DNA from: Capra hircus
Taxonomy: Eukaryota; Chordata; Mammalia; Artiodactyla; Bovidae
Direction: 5' to 3'
Assembly: GCF_001704415.2 (NCBI RefSeq)
Contig: NC_030826.1
Coordinates: 28,763,324 to 28,827,323, forward strand
DNA length: 64,000 bases
Every line of letters starts with the position of its first letter. Position 1 is the first letter of the stretch. The notes beneath the pieces were generated by a model. It saw only the letters and a program-made list of their open reading frames with translations, did no database searches and was not told the DNA's origin. Of the stretch, positions 57,901 through 63,966 are shown piece after piece. The position numbers were made by a program, and so were the translations under genes.

Positions 57901-58336
57901 ACTTTCAGAGACTTCCAAGGCAGTCCAGTGGTTAAGACCCCACATGTCCACTGCAGGAGGTTCAGGTTTGATCCCTGGTTGTTGTACTAAGATCCCTCAA
58001 GCTGTGTGGCATGGGCCAAAAAAAAAAAAAAAAAAACCCTACTATCTTCAACTTCTAGAGAAAACCAAACCACAATCACACCAGCTCTCTTGCAATCATG
58101 GTACATCGGAATGACCCAGATACCAACCTCTTCCTACCTGGGGCAGGACTGGGCTGTAGCTACCTGGACGCCTACAGTGTCCCCATTCTAACAATGCCTC
58201 CCTGGACCTACCTAAGGGCTGCCCCTACCTCCCGGAACAGGGCCCCTTACCTGGGAATCACCGGTGGATTTTCGGACACTCATGTGGGCAGTCTCGGGAG
58301 GGTGCGCTGGGGTCCCTGACGTGTGGTATCCATTCA
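15876..58336 (-). CDS. GAS7: GAS7, growth arrest-specific 7: eleven 3' coding exons (partial at 5' end)
   Basis: The coding sequence is join(15876..15989, 16600..16698, 18280..18359, 21953..22076, 23186..23314, 30547..30625, 35571..35645, 38951..39066, 42213..42302, 50114..50167, 58251..58336) on the minus strand. GAS7 is a PCH-family F-BAR protein that binds membranes and actin, promotes neurite outgrowth and is enriched in brain. The full-length form has SH3, WW and F-BAR domains. Here the exons give the linker (NGYHTSGTPAHPPETAHMSV), the whole F-BAR module from about EWSYCDYFW to the coiled coil, and the tail ending RPVDMEI. All junctions keep frame, every acceptor ends in AG, every donor is GT, and there are no stops. 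The SH3/WW exons (PPGW...ETTW type) were not found up to 64,000 and must lie to the right. Exon numbers below assume the 14-exon long form. Confidence 0.97.
15990..16599 (-). other. GAS7: GAS7 intron 13
   Basis: A 610-base intron with no recognised repeat. The patch 16018-16045 is a short GGAGGC-type purine repeat. Confidence 0.9.
16600..16698 (-). CDS. GAS7: GAS7 exon 13
   Basis: The exon is 99 bases, phase 0 at both ends. The acceptor is CTCGGCAG at 16700/16699 and the donor AAAGC|GTGAGT at 16600/16599. It encodes 33 residues, ELERLEVERVEMIRQHLCQY to HETDMFNQS, the last long helix of the F-BAR module. Confidence 0.96.
16870..17050 (-). mobile_element. Possible MIR fragment
   Basis: 'GCACATCGCTTAACTGTCCT' and the TTTTCCAAACAAGGGAA region resemble a reverse MIR. 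The match is weak. Confidence 0.35.
17091..17229 (-). mobile_element. CHR-type SINE with poly-T start
   Basis: A run of over 20 T, then GGGCTGCACAGGATCTTAGT, ending GGACCACCAGGGAAGCCCC. Confidence 0.8.
18280..18359 (-). CDS. GAS7: GAS7 exon 12
   Basis: The exon is 80 bases. The acceptor is CTTTGCAG at 18361/18360 and the donor ACGTTG|GTGAGT at 18280/18279. The first two bases complete a Gly codon. It then encodes DDLMRCVDLYNQAQSKWFEE MVTTTL, 26 residues of F-BAR helix, identical to human GAS7 as I recall it. Confidence 0.96.
18733..18794 (+). repeat. TG-rich microsatellite
   Basis: Interrupted (TG)n ending in a pure GTGTGTGTGTGT stretch. Confidence 0.9.
19866..20028 (+). mobile_element. MIR SINE
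   Basis: 'TTTACTAGCTGTGCAGCCTT', 'CTCAGTTTCCTCATCTGTAA' and 'AATGGGGATAATAACAGTAC' are classic MIR blocks. Confidence 0.85.
20085..20830 (+). mobile_element. L1 fragment (ORF2 end and 3' UTR)
   Basis: 'TGACAAGAAAATGGGAAGAG', 'GATATTGAAATGAGACAGCA' and 'GTCCATTAGGGGAATGATGA' follow L1 order. The copy is decayed and non-coding. Confidence 0.7.
21408..21538 (-). mobile_element. CHR-type SINE (old)
   Basis: Reverse copy with TTGGCTGCACTGCAAGGCAT and an end TTGCCAGAGAAGTC. Confidence 0.6.
21953..22076 (-). CDS. GAS7: GAS7 exon 11 (coiled-coil part of F-BAR)
   Basis: The exon is 124 bases. The acceptor is GACCCCAG at 22078/22077 and the donor GCGG|GTGAGT at 21953/21952, ending in phase 1. It encodes ARKALTERQRDLEMKTQQLE then IKLSNKTEEDIKKARRKSTQ and A. 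The segment is highly charged and heptad-rich, fitting the predicted coiled coil of GAS7. Confidence 0.96.
22077..23185 (-). other. GAS7: GAS7 intron 10
   Basis: It holds a BovB 3' fragment (22151-22360). The remaining roughly 800 bases are GC-rich unique sequence. Confidence 0.9.
22151..22360 (-). mobile_element. BovB LINE 3' end (ART2A-type)
   Basis: 'CTCAGTCGCTAAGTTGTGTC' then 'TGAGTTGGTGATGCCATCCA' is the reverse of the BovB 3' region, which shares its end with Bov-A SINEs. Confidence 0.82.
23186..23314 (-). CDS. GAS7: GAS7 exon 10
   Basis: The exon is 129 bases (43 codons), phase 0 at both ends. The acceptor is GTCGACAG at 23316/23315 and the donor GAGAAG|GTGAGG at 23186/23185. It encodes LHSEVEKPLMNFRENFKKDM through HHIADLRKQLASRYAAVEK. 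The Lys-rich KKDMKK segment lies on a face that F-BAR dimers typically present to acidic membrane lipids (inference from the family). Confidence 0.96.
25524..25722 (+). mobile_element. Bov-tA SINE
   Basis: CTTCCCAGGTAAAGAATTCA head, Bov-A body, end ATCGGACACGACCGAGC. Confidence 0.85.
25801..25928 (+). mobile_element. CHR-type SINE
   Basis: TTTCCCTGGTGGTCCAGTGG head, B-box GGTTTGATCCC, A/T-rich tail. Confidence 0.78.
26020..26240. mobile_element. Possible hAT (Charlie/MER-type) remnant
   Basis: 'GTTTTTCAAACAGTGCATTG' and 'TTAGTGGATCAGGACCAGC' resemble hAT MER elements. Border and family are uncertain. Confidence 0.3.
27040..27190 (+). mobile_element. MIR-like fragment
   Basis: 'GGCTGTGTGACCACGGGCTG' and the following 'CTCAATTGTGAAATGGCGAT' fit a decayed MIR core. 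Confidence 0.5.
27240..27317. mobile_element. Mariner-derived MITE, both ends present
   Basis: The left end TGGGGCTGGCCGGAAAGT and right end ACTTTTTGACCAACCAAA are inverted, diverged copies of the mariner terminal repeat. Only about 40 bases lie between them, so no transposase can be encoded. A TA-type flank is visible on the left. Confidence 0.8.
27629..27958 (+). mobile_element. Bov-A2/Bov-tA dimeric SINE
   Basis: Two GGGCTTCCCTGG...AGCTCA heads (27630 and 27748) precede a complete Bov-A body ending ACACAACTGAGTGACTAACA. Confidence 0.87.
28484..28672 (-). mobile_element. Bov-tA SINE
   Basis: TTTGCTCAGTCATGTCCGAC through GACATCTGAGCCACCAG. Confidence 0.86.
29583..29896 (-). mobile_element. 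Bov-A2 SINE (two Bov-A units)
   Basis: GAAAGTGAAAGTTGCTCCAT start and two units each ending in AGGGAAGCCC. Confidence 0.88.
29905..29976 (+). mobile_element. L1 3' end fragment
   Basis: 'ATATAACTGAGTCACTCTGC' then 'TATACAGCAGAGATGAGCAC' and 'TTGTAAATCAACCATG' form the artiodactyl L1 3' tail, between two SINEs. Confidence 0.7.
29983..30198 (-). mobile_element. Bov-tA SINE
   Basis: GCTGCGCTATGCTAAGTCAC through GAGTTACCAGGGAAGCCC. Confidence 0.88.
30547..30625 (-). CDS. GAS7: GAS7 exon 9
   Basis: The exon is 79 bases. The acceptor is TGTTGCAG at 30627/30626 and the donor GCCAAG|GTAACC at 30547/30546. The first base completes a Gly codon. It then encodes SLGEAWAQVKKSLADEAEVH LKFSAK (26 residues), part of the F-BAR helical bundle. 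The donor GTAACC is a weaker match than the GTGAGT donors of most neighbouring exons. Confidence 0.95.
32000..32225 (+). mobile_element. L1 ORF2 scrap
   Basis: 'TGGACAGCCTTTCAACACCT' to 'CAACTCTACATCCACAGGGA' and 'CCCCTGACCCCACGCCATGC' follow the L1 ORF2 3' region in order, with many changes. Confidence 0.55.
33821..33955 (+). mobile_element. CHR-type SINE
   Basis: GGGGATTTCCCTGGTGGCCT head, 'CCCACATGCCGCAACTAAGA' near the end, A/T tail. Confidence 0.8.
33960..34055 (-). mobile_element. L1 3' UTR fragment, part 1 (antisense)
   Basis: 'TACATTCACCATCCTGGGCA' and 'CAAAGCATTTTTTATCA' match the reverse of old L1 3' UTRs. The element resumes after the LTR at 34440. Confidence 0.6.
34060..34437 (+). 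mobile_element. Solo LTR of the MaLR type (MLT1-like)
   Basis: It begins TGATGGACTGAATGCTTGTG, includes 'AGGTCATAAGGGTGGGGCCC' and 'CTTCCCAGCCTCCAGAATTG', and ends near 'GAGCAGATGAACATA'. This is the layout of an ancient mammalian ERVL-MaLR LTR. No internal viral coding sequence is present. Confidence 0.72.
34440..34960 (-). mobile_element. L1 3' UTR fragment, part 2 (antisense)
   Basis: 'TTCATTCCTTTTTATGGCTG', 'AGGAGTGGAATTGCTGGGTC' and 'CTAAACTGTTTTCCATAGCA' are well-known blocks of the reversed old L1 3' UTR. Confidence 0.85.
35571..35645 (-). CDS. GAS7: GAS7 exon 8
   Basis: The exon is 75 bases. The acceptor is CTTTGCAG at 35647/35646 and the donor GAGGG|GTGAGT at 35571/35570. One base completes Arg, then 24 codons encode IKIEEEYAKNLAKLSQNSLA AQEE, and two bases begin a Gly codon. 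The E-E-Y-A-K-x-L motif is the conserved FCH signature. Confidence 0.96.
37160..37690 (+). mobile_element. BovB LINE 3' end (ART2A-type), about 530 bp
   Basis: It starts near 'GACCAAACTAGACAGCATAT', includes 'GAAAGCTGAGCGCTGAAGAA' and 'GATGGCTGGATGGCATCACG', and ends 'ACTGAGCGACTGAACTGAAC'. It is a 5'-truncated RTE-type LINE. Confidence 0.92.
37761..37880 (+). mobile_element. CHR-type SINE
   Basis: GAGGGACTTCCCTGGCGGTC head and B-box GGTTCGAACCC. Confidence 0.82.
38117..38327 (+). mobile_element. Bov-tA SINE
   Basis: GCTGATGGCTCAAGGGTTAA head, Bov-A body, end ACATGACTGAGCAGGCATGC. Confidence 0.87.
38951..39066 (-). CDS. GAS7: GAS7 exon 7
   Basis: The exon is 116 bases, starting in phase 0 and ending in phase 2. 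The acceptor is CTCCTAG at 39068/39067 and the donor GGGAAAG|GTGAGT at 38951/38950. It encodes ADKKDSQGNGTVAGFELLLQ then KQLKGKQMQKEMSEFIRE plus two bases of Arg, the start of the FCH helices. Because its length is not a multiple of three, skipping it would shift the frame. Inverted BovB fragments flank it (see findings). Confidence 0.96.
39166..39490 (-). mobile_element. BovB LINE 3' end (ART2A-type)
   Basis: Reverse copy: 'CAGTTGCTCAGTCGTGTCCA', 'AGTCAGTGATGCCATCCAAC', 'GGAGCTTCAGCTTCAGCATT' and 'CAAGGGACTCTCAAGAG' in order. Confidence 0.9.
40547..40754 (+). mobile_element. Bov-tA SINE
   Basis: GCTTCCCAGGTGGTGCCAGT head through 'GACATGACTGAAACGACATA'. Confidence 0.85.
40755..41000 (-). mobile_element. 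L2 remnant
   Basis: 'CAAATCAGATCACATCCTGT' and the CTCACCATCTCCAGG...CCAGAGTTCTTCC blocks fit a reverse L2. Confidence 0.5.
40794..40833 (+). repeat. Tandem duplication of a 20-bp unit
   Basis: GTTTGAATCCTCCACCACCT is followed directly by a copy differing by one base. Confidence 0.95.
41238..41445 (-). mobile_element. Bov-tA SINE
   Basis: GGTGATTAAGTCGCTCAGTC through GGCCACCAGGGAAGCCCC. Confidence 0.88.
41620..41740 (-). mobile_element. L1 3' UTR fragment (antisense)
   Basis: 'AATGTATCATCTTAACCATT' and 'GTGCACAGTTCAGTGGCATT' are diagnostic reversed L1 3' UTR blocks. Confidence 0.8.
42213..42302 (-). CDS. GAS7: GAS7 exon 6 (start of F-BAR)
   Basis: The exon is 90 bases (30 codons), phase 0 at both ends. 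The acceptor is CTTCCAG at 42304/42303 and the donor TTCTGG|GTAAGT at 42213/42212. It encodes INCVTFPHPDTMPEQQLLKP TEWSYCDYFW, the beginning of the F-BAR domain. Confidence 0.96.
42470..42889 (+). mobile_element. Old L1 3' end with 24-A tract
   Basis: 'CAGCTCTGTCTACATAGCAA' and 'CTACTGTCCATCGGCAAGAG' resemble the L1 3' UTR. It ends in an A-run at 42866-42889. Confidence 0.5.
43060..43580 (+). mobile_element. BovB LINE 3' end (ART2A-type)
   Basis: 'AGCTATGACAAACCTAGACA', 'GAAGGCTGAGCGCTGGAGAA' and an end near 'GACACAACTTAGCAGCTGAA'. It has several internal losses relative to the copy at 37160. Confidence 0.9.
44222..44358 (-). mobile_element. Bov-tA/Bov-A SINE fragment
   Basis: TGAAAGTGAAAGTGTTAGTT start through 'GAGTGGGTTGCCAGTCCCTT'. 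The tRNA-like head is missing. Confidence 0.85.
45131..45152 (+). repeat. G-rich run
   Basis: Runs of 6 and 10 G around a single T, after AAGGC. Confidence 0.9.
46473..46765 (-). mobile_element. BovB LINE 3' end (ART2A-type)
   Basis: 'CCATGGACTGCAGCAGGCAC', 'TTGAGTCGGTGACGCCATCC' and 'GGATTGGAGCTTCAGCTTCA', in reverse. Confidence 0.87.
48340..48752 (+). mobile_element. L1 3' UTR and tail
   Basis: 'AATACGGACAG'-type text, 'GTAGAGCTCAGGGAACTCAG', 'GACACTGTAAAGCAACTCTA' and 'CTCAAATAAAAATTAATGC' form an artiodactyl L1 3' end. Confidence 0.78.
48772..49045. mobile_element. MIR sequences
   Basis: A forward MIR core ('GCCTCAGTCTCCTCATCTGT', about 48772-48850) is followed by a reverse one ('GAGCACCTACTGTGTGCCAG' to 'GAAAGGGACACAGAGAGGCC'). 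Confidence 0.6.
49906..49966 (+). repeat. G-rich tract with multiple G-runs
   Basis: At least five runs of four or more G on the plus strand (C-runs in GAS7 RNA), about 150-210 bases beyond the exon 5 donor. Confidence 0.9.
50114..50167 (-). CDS. GAS7: GAS7 exon 5
   Basis: The exon is 54 bases (18 codons), phase 0 at both ends. The acceptor is CTCCCCAG at 50169/50168 and the donor ATCACA|GTAAGT at 50114/50113. It encodes NLGSSSPSKKQSKENTIT, a Ser/Lys-rich linker between WW and F-BAR. The frame stays open upstream through the acceptor into an ATG at 50218 (see the alternative start entry). Confidence 0.95.
50168..50218 (-). CDS. GAS7: GAS7 alternative first coding segment (short isoform start)
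   Basis: Directly upstream of exon 5, and in frame across the splice acceptor, 17 codons read MSNMENSSDDVSRLSPQ and run into NLGSSS. If transcription starts inside intron 4, this extended exon would be a first exon. Together with exons 5-14 it gives exactly 336 codons plus stop (1011 bases). I recall human GAS7 having a short isoform of this length with a similar MSNMENS start, which supports the call. The ATG has A at -3. The transcription start and promoter are not identifiable from the sequence. Confidence 0.75.
52090..52153 (+). repeat. CA-rich imperfect repeat
   Basis: Interspersed ACACA and CATAC units. Confidence 0.75.
52782..52958 (-). mobile_element. Bov-tA SINE
   Basis: GCTGCCATTTAGTTGCCAAG through CGAACCCAAGTCTCCTACTG. 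The head is truncated. Confidence 0.87.
53280..53716 (-). mobile_element. L2 remnant, part 1
   Basis: 'ACCTCTCAGTGGCTCCAGCA', 'TTCCCTCCACCTGGAACGCT' and 'CCATCTCCAGACATTTCC' follow the reverse L2 3' region. It continues after a SINE at 53935. Confidence 0.65.
53720..53932 (-). mobile_element. Bov-tA SINE inserted in L2
   Basis: AAGTGAAAGTGTTAGTCACT through 'GAGACACCAGAGAAGCCCTA'. Confidence 0.88.
53935..54000 (-). mobile_element. L2 remnant, part 2
   Basis: 'GGGCTTTATCTGTCCATGAC' then 'TCAGTGCCTGGCAAAGAAAT' is the terminal L2 sequence displaced by the SINE. Confidence 0.55.
54305..54320 (+). repeat. (GGCA)n short tandem repeat
   Basis: Four GGCA units. Confidence 0.85.
54836..55045 (-). 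mobile_element. Bov-tA SINE
   Basis: CAGCTGCTCAGTAGCGTCCA through 'CACTGTGCCACCAGCAG'. Confidence 0.85.
55580..55775 (+). mobile_element. hAT-Charlie element (MER20-like)
   Basis: 'GGTTTCTCAACCTCAGCACC', 'GGGTAATTCTTTGTTGTGGA' and 'CAGTTGTGACAACCAAAATA' match a common mammalian MER-type hAT fragment. Confidence 0.65.
55868..56100 (+). mobile_element. Bov-tA SINE
   Basis: GGGACTTCCCAGATGGCTCA head, Bov-A body, end 'CACAACTGAGCGACTGAACA'. Confidence 0.88.
56101..56420 (-). mobile_element. Old L1/LINE 3' UTR remnant (antisense)
   Basis: 'CAGTTAGGCTGGGTCAAGGG' and 'GGAAATTCCTGGGTCAAAGT' resemble the reversed old L1 3' UTR. Confidence 0.45.
56785..56935 (+). mobile_element. hAT-Charlie MER5-like element
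   Basis: 'GCAGCATCCCCTGGGGGCTC', 'TCAGGCCCCTCCCCAGACCT' and 'CCTGAATCAGAATCTGCACT' match MER5-type elements. Confidence 0.65.
57450..57605 (+). mobile_element. MIR-like fragment
   Basis: 'GACTCTATGACCGCATCTGT' and 'AACACAGGAATAGTACCGAC' resemble a decayed MIR core. Confidence 0.45.
57908..58037 (+). mobile_element. CHR-type SINE with poly-A tail
   Basis: GAGACTTCCAAGGCAGTCCA head, B-box GGTTTGATCCC, and an A-run at 58019-58037. It ends about 210 bases from GAS7 exon 4. Confidence 0.8.
58251..58336 (-). CDS. GAS7: GAS7 exon 4
   Basis: The exon is 86 bases. The acceptor is CCCGCAG at 58338/58337 and the donor TCCCAG|GTAAGG at 58251/58250. Two bases complete a Val codon, then 28 codons encode NGYHTSGTPAHPPETAHMSV RKSTGDSQ. 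This is the proline-containing linker following the WW domain and fits the long isoforms of GAS7. It is the most 5' GAS7 exon found in the window. Confidence 0.94.
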
Positions 58337-59164
58337 CTGCGGGGACAGAAACACCACTCAGATGCTGCTGCGCTGGCCACAGACAGGCCCCTCCGACCTT
58401 GCAGACCACAGAGGGCAGCTGCGGCTCCTTCTCCCACCTCACTGTCTGCCTCTGAGGGGTCTTGCACAGCTGGGACCACCTCTCTGGATCTCACTCCTAT
58501 CTGTGGGGCTGGAGATGGGTTGAGAGCATCTCCCAAGCGCCAGCACCCAACTACCAATCTCTTGGGGGACCTTTTTGAACCAAAGAAAAGAAAGATGCTC
58601 AGTAGGAAGAGAGGCATCACAGTCCAGCAGTCATCGCCAAAAATACCCTCATCGGCTGTGATCACTGGTGCGGATCAAGGGTCCAATCTCTCTCTAGAGT
58701 CAGGTGGGGACACCCCCACCCTCCTGCAAATCACCGCCCCCTCAACAACTCCCCGCCCAAGGACTTCCTCCCTGAGGACCTCCTTCCCCTCACTCACTGG
58801 AATGTCAGTTTAATGACAAGAGAACTGGCCTCACAGGTTTCTAGGAAATTTGGCTTTGCTAATTAAGAGTTAGGGGATCATATGACAGCCTTCATGAGTC
58901 CTGGTTTTGCTAAAATTAAGACAAAAAAAAATTCAAGGCTCTAAAAATCTCTCCCAATGACACTCACTCATGCTCCCAACATGAGCTGATACTCCTGCTC
59001 TTCAAAGGAGGATAGGGAGCCCTGGTCTGCAGTATTTGCCAATTTCTATGGCCTCAAAGCTCCCAGGGGGGCCTATTTGAAGCCCCCAACACTGCTGCCT
59101 GGTCCTGACATCACACATACACACTGAGGCCCACGCATCCTCAGTTCCCAGAGGTGGCCCTGCC

Positions 59165-59300
59165 CTCTCATGGATACAGTTATTGAAGCCTCAGCTTCTG
59201 CATCTGCAAAATGGGAACACTTCTACCTAGTCTCCAAACCCACTCTGTTGGGATGAAAATCCACCCCTGCAGAAGTGATCCGTTAAATTATAAAGCACTT
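59165..59300 (+). mobile_element. MIR-like fragment
   Basis: 'CTCAGCTTCTGCATCTGCAA' and 'AATGGGAACACTTCTACCTA' resemble the MIR core. Confidence 0.5.
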
Positions 59301-60129
59301 CATGAAAAGACAATGGACGAATTCTCTTTTCACGAAGATTCTTAATAGTGGCCTTGAGCCCCAAGCTTGTATGATCTCCGGAAAGTCATCTTCCTCACGC
59401 CCCAGGCTTTGGAGGATTTGCTACAACACATACACTGCAGGTCAGCCCGAAGAAAGATGGACACACTGATGTCCACTCGCGGGTCTTGCTGCCAGAACCC
59501 AACAGAGAGGGAGGAGGTAAAGGAGGAGGGACTATAGTTATTACCATTTGCCCATTCTTAGGGTAAGGGCCAGGGGCAAGCAATGGAGTGTGACGGGCAT
59601 GCCATGGAGAGCCCTTTTCATCCTGGGGGTGTGTCCCCCATTCTCCACCAACTGCAGGGAAAAATTCAGGACACCTGCGAGCAGAGGTGCACTCAGCAGA
59701 TTCCTGGGGTAACTGGGTCTCTCCCAATCCGAAGCTGGCTGGGTACTCTAGAAGAAGGGTGGGCACAGACACACCAGGACAACAAAGCGCTGGCCACACA
59801 GCCGGCGCCCAGGGCAGTGGCTTAGGACACAAGAGGAAACAGCAAGTTAGTTCCACCTGGCCAACCACGCTCCTGGTCTACACTCGGGGCCCTCAGGAAG
59901 CTGCTGATTCTATCCAAGAGTCCTCTAGGCAAAAGGCAGGGGTGGGGGGTAGGATCCCAAGGGCATCACTGAACTCTGAGGCCTCAGAGGAGAACCTACT
60001 CAGGCGGGCACAGGCCGTGACAGCAGCGGCACTCGAGACTGGATAGATAAATACTACTTATGAGGCAGTCATAACATTCAAGAAACTTAACTTCTCAAGG
60101 AGCCCGGCACTGAAATGGACAAAACACAA

Positions 60130-61260
60130 ATGCTGGAGAATTTGAAGACAACAGTAGGAACCCTTATACTGCTTTCAGTCTAGGACTGATTTCATGGACA
60201 AAAGTCAGGATGTGGAATGTCTCAGTGATTTAATTTAAAAGGCTGATTGAACTAGATGGATTAAACACCATACCCTATAAACAGAGATAATCTCTTTTTA
60301 CTGAAAAGCCACGGTACATTAAAAATGTTGGGCCTACTTAAGCCATAAATAAAGTATCAATAAATTACAAAAGGCATAAATAACACAAGACATATTCTTT
60401 GACTGGAAAGCAATAAAAGTAGATCGAAATAATCAAAGAACAAATAGACAAGGTCCCTATCTCTCCCCCTACCCTGACCCCAGAAGCTTGGACATTTAAG
60501 AGAATGCCCTCTTAAAAAATAATCTCAGGTCCAAGAGCAATTTCAAACTATAACTACACAATATTTTGAAAATAATGAAAAAGAACATATCAAAACAAAT
60601 GGGAAAGGGCCTGAATTATATTTGGAGGAAAATTCATAGCCTTAATTATTGCATTACCAAGGCCAAGAGAATAAAAATAAATGGACTAAACATTCAACTC
60701 AAGAATTTAGAAAAAAATTTAAAAGCCAATAAAATTAATCCAAGGAAAACATGAGAAAAGGATATAAATATGGTAAAAGAAATTAATAAGTTAGGAGACA
60801 GGATAATATTAGCAACTCTGGCTGGTTGAGGGGTTGAGGGGTAGAGAATGACAAAGATAAAAAAGGCAGATCAGCCTGATTTGAGAGTGAAAGAAGGCAC
60901 AAATGCTTAGAATTGGGAATCAGACTGCAAACAGAGACTTTTTTTTTAATGCATGAGATTTGATCTATAGTTCTATGCTAATAAATATAAAACTTCCCAT
61001 AAGATTCAAATGATCAAAATGATTTCAAATACCAGAAACACCAAAATGAGTAAAACATTTGAAAAAGGACCTCCCTGTCAAAAGACATCAGATCCAGATG
61101 GTTTTATAGGCAAAGTCATTCAAACCCTTGAAAGAAATATATAGGCCCACACTGCACAGTATAGATATACCTGGTGACTTTCTCAGTTTATTCTACAAGG
61201 ACAGCATTGCCCTGATCCTAAAATCCACCAAGGACAAGAACAAAAATGGAACCACAGTTC
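60130..61260 (+). mobile_element. Decayed L1 ORF2 fragment
   Basis: 'GAAAATTCATAGCCTTAATT' then 'AACATTCAACTCAAGAATTT', and later 'TCAGATCCAGATGGTTTTAT', follow the L1 ORF2 order with deletions and stops. No usable reading frame remains. Confidence 0.75.
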
Positions 61261-62029
61261 AGTTGACTATGAAAATGAAATATGAAAGCTCTTACCTGAG
61301 CAGGCCTGAGTTTAGAAGCAGTCACTACCTTTAATGCTACTGGGTCCTTGTAACCCAAGGTGGTCCCCATCTTCTTGAGGGCAGAGTCTTTCTGATCCCC
61401 GCTTTCTCCCACCACAGCACCCTCAAAAGTGCACCCTCAACATGCCACTGTCCTGCCTGCAGCCTCCCCCGGACTGGGGGCCCCCATGCTAATAGCAGCC
61501 GGGAACCATCTAATGTGATGGCATTTGCCCCTAATCCATCCCCTTGTTCTCACTTTGGTTCTGGCCTGTCAGCGATTGGCTAATTACCACTCATGTCAAA
61601 ACAATTACTGGGAAAGAAAACTAATTCTCCATTCAACCATTTCTCCCCATACAGCACCTCTCTGACACTCTGTCTCACTGCATTTTACTCCAACGGTCCT
61701 TGCACCTTCATCCTTGGGGATATGAACCATTACAGCTCGCCCGAGATGGTCCTGATGGGCACCCCCATGCCACTGGGCCCCCCGGTACTTAGGGTGAGGT
61801 CAAAACTGAACACAGCCAGAGGTGGGTGCTTTAGAGGCCTCCAGCCTCCCAGGGGTAAAAATGAAATAAAATATAGTCAAAGATCACTCATAATCTTAAG
61901 GACCAGAATTCAGTCGGGGATACAAGAAAAAAACATATATAAAATACCAAATTCAGCAGTTTTTAAGATAGGAAAAGGGAACAGAAAGCTCTATCCAGTA
62001 ACTTTAGTAACTTCAAATACAAATAGAAA

Positions 62030-62042
62030 CACACACACACAC
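62030..62042 (+). repeat. Short (AC)n repeat
   Basis: About six AC units. Confidence 0.85.
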
Positions 62043-63966
62043 ATTTCATTCCTCTTTATAAGAAGTTAAACAAAGAGAGGGCATAGGAGAGGGCTCTCTA
62101 CAGTGACAGAAGGGGGCATATAGTTTGTAGAAAGGAGAAGTCATTTGCGGGTGGAAGGGTGGATAAAGAAACGGAAATAAGACCCACAGAGAATTGCCAG
62201 CATCGTCCGCGGCCCATAACTCACTCCCTCCCTATAACTCTGACTCCATTCCCCAACTCCAACTTGCCATGTAAGATGGTTTATCATCAAAGCCCCAGTG
62301 CCCAGGTCCTGTTCTCTAAAACACCCTAAAGATAAGACTTAACTCTTCCAAACAAGAAAGCCAGCCCTGGACGCCTCCTGTGGGCGTGGCTCATCTCCCT
62401 TTTCTCTGGAATAAACAAGTAACTTCTCTCCTCAATGTAAAGACATCTGGGAAGCCCCTGTTTTGGAAACCCTTCTCGCCTAACTCCTATGACATCTGAA
62501 CCTGGAGGAATGGGGTACCTCCCCAGACAGGGGACGACAGCCAATTCTGCAAGACATTCCTTGCAAGTGACCCGCGGTGAAAGTAAAGGGCAGGATCGGA
62601 CAGTAGGCCTTTTTAATGTGCTCTGTGAATCTCAATCAAGGCAGCAGCATGGCAGTCCCAAGCTTACAAGGACAAAGAACCAGGATGGGGGGGGGTGCCA
62701 GGAAAGCAAAGGTGCTGCCATGGAACCCACTTTGGGAAATGCAAATGGGGCTATGGGAAAGTAGGTTTCAAGTCAGGTTACCAAGGCAAACACCCATGCC
62801 AGACTGGTGGGTACCATCCATGCCTCGCTGCCCCACTATGCCCTGTGTGGCCTTAGAAGGATGCTCTTCATCATATTCACCTTTCCAGGTGTGTGCCACA
62901 TCTGGCCAGGTCTGCCTAGGGAAGAGGGTTTACATTTATAGCCCTCTGGTCTGGAAATCCTTCTGTTCTTGACATTTCTGTCTTGACTACCCAGTCCCCA
63001 CTGCTCCCTGGTTGTCTAAGATGTAAACTGTATTCCCCCAAAGAGAACTCACAATCTATGTAGTCTACGGCTGTGAAAGGTTGGAAATCTGTCGATTGTC
63101 CTGGTTATCTAAGGTTAAACAGGCCTTTGCAAGGGCCCCCAGGAAAGGAACGTGTTTCTCGAGGAACAGGTGGAGGCCCATGCCCTTCCCCTGGGGTCAA
63201 CAGTGATTCCTAGTTGAGAGCCTCGGAAGCCCTCTGGGTCTGGCAGCTTGTAATTCTGCAGCGGGCCAGAGTCTCTGTTTGCTCCTATGTGGGAGGGAAA
63301 GGCTGGCCGGGGCCTCCTGATCTGGAGAAGATGTGTTGGGGGTAAGGCCTGAGGTTCTGAAGCTCCTTTCCTGGGGCGCTCTGCTTACAGGGGGTGGGGT
63401 GGGGGTGCACAGCTGTCTGCATGTACTCCAAACTCAAAGGTGGGCTCTCCCTGATCAACAACAGACCTCACTCCCTCCCCTGCAATCTGGCTTTCCTCGG
63501 CTGCTGGAGGCAGGCTGCTTGTCCAAGCATGACCCCTCAGCAGAGTCAAGCCCCAGGCAAGGCAAGGCCAGTATCTGAACCCAGGCTTCCCAACACCCCC
63601 ACTCCCAGGGCAGCTCAATAAGAGATAGATTTCTTCCATCCCGAAGGGAAACACAGTGCAAGTTCAACCCACGTCTGTTGGGCCTAGAAGCTCAGAAAGG
63701 AATTCACTCTCCATGCCTGCCTGCTCTGTCATCTGACAGGGCAGCCGCCAGTCACAGGAGGCTATTCAAATTCTAACATGTTAAATTTAAATATAATCCA
63801 AATGCAGGGTGGTACCCAGGATAGGTTCCCAGAACAGGAGGACAACACTGAAAAAGTTGGTGAAATCAAATGAAATTCAGACTAGTTAATAATACTGTAC
63901 TACACTGATTTCTTAGTTTTGATAAATGGACTGAGGTTATATAATGTGACATTAACATTAGGGGAG

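Larger units (their letters stand above)
50168..58250 (-). other. GAS7: GAS7 intron 4
   Basis: An 8.1-kb intron of the long isoforms. For transcripts starting at the alternative first exon, the part above 50218 would be promoter or upstream DNA. Positions 50219-52780 are unique. The rest contains L2, SINE, hAT and L1 remnants. Confidence 0.88.

Noticed and set aside
60130..61260. Short AT-rich open frames resembling reverse transcriptase text
   Set aside because: They are pieces of a decayed L1 ORF2 with stops and deletions and cannot encode an active protein.
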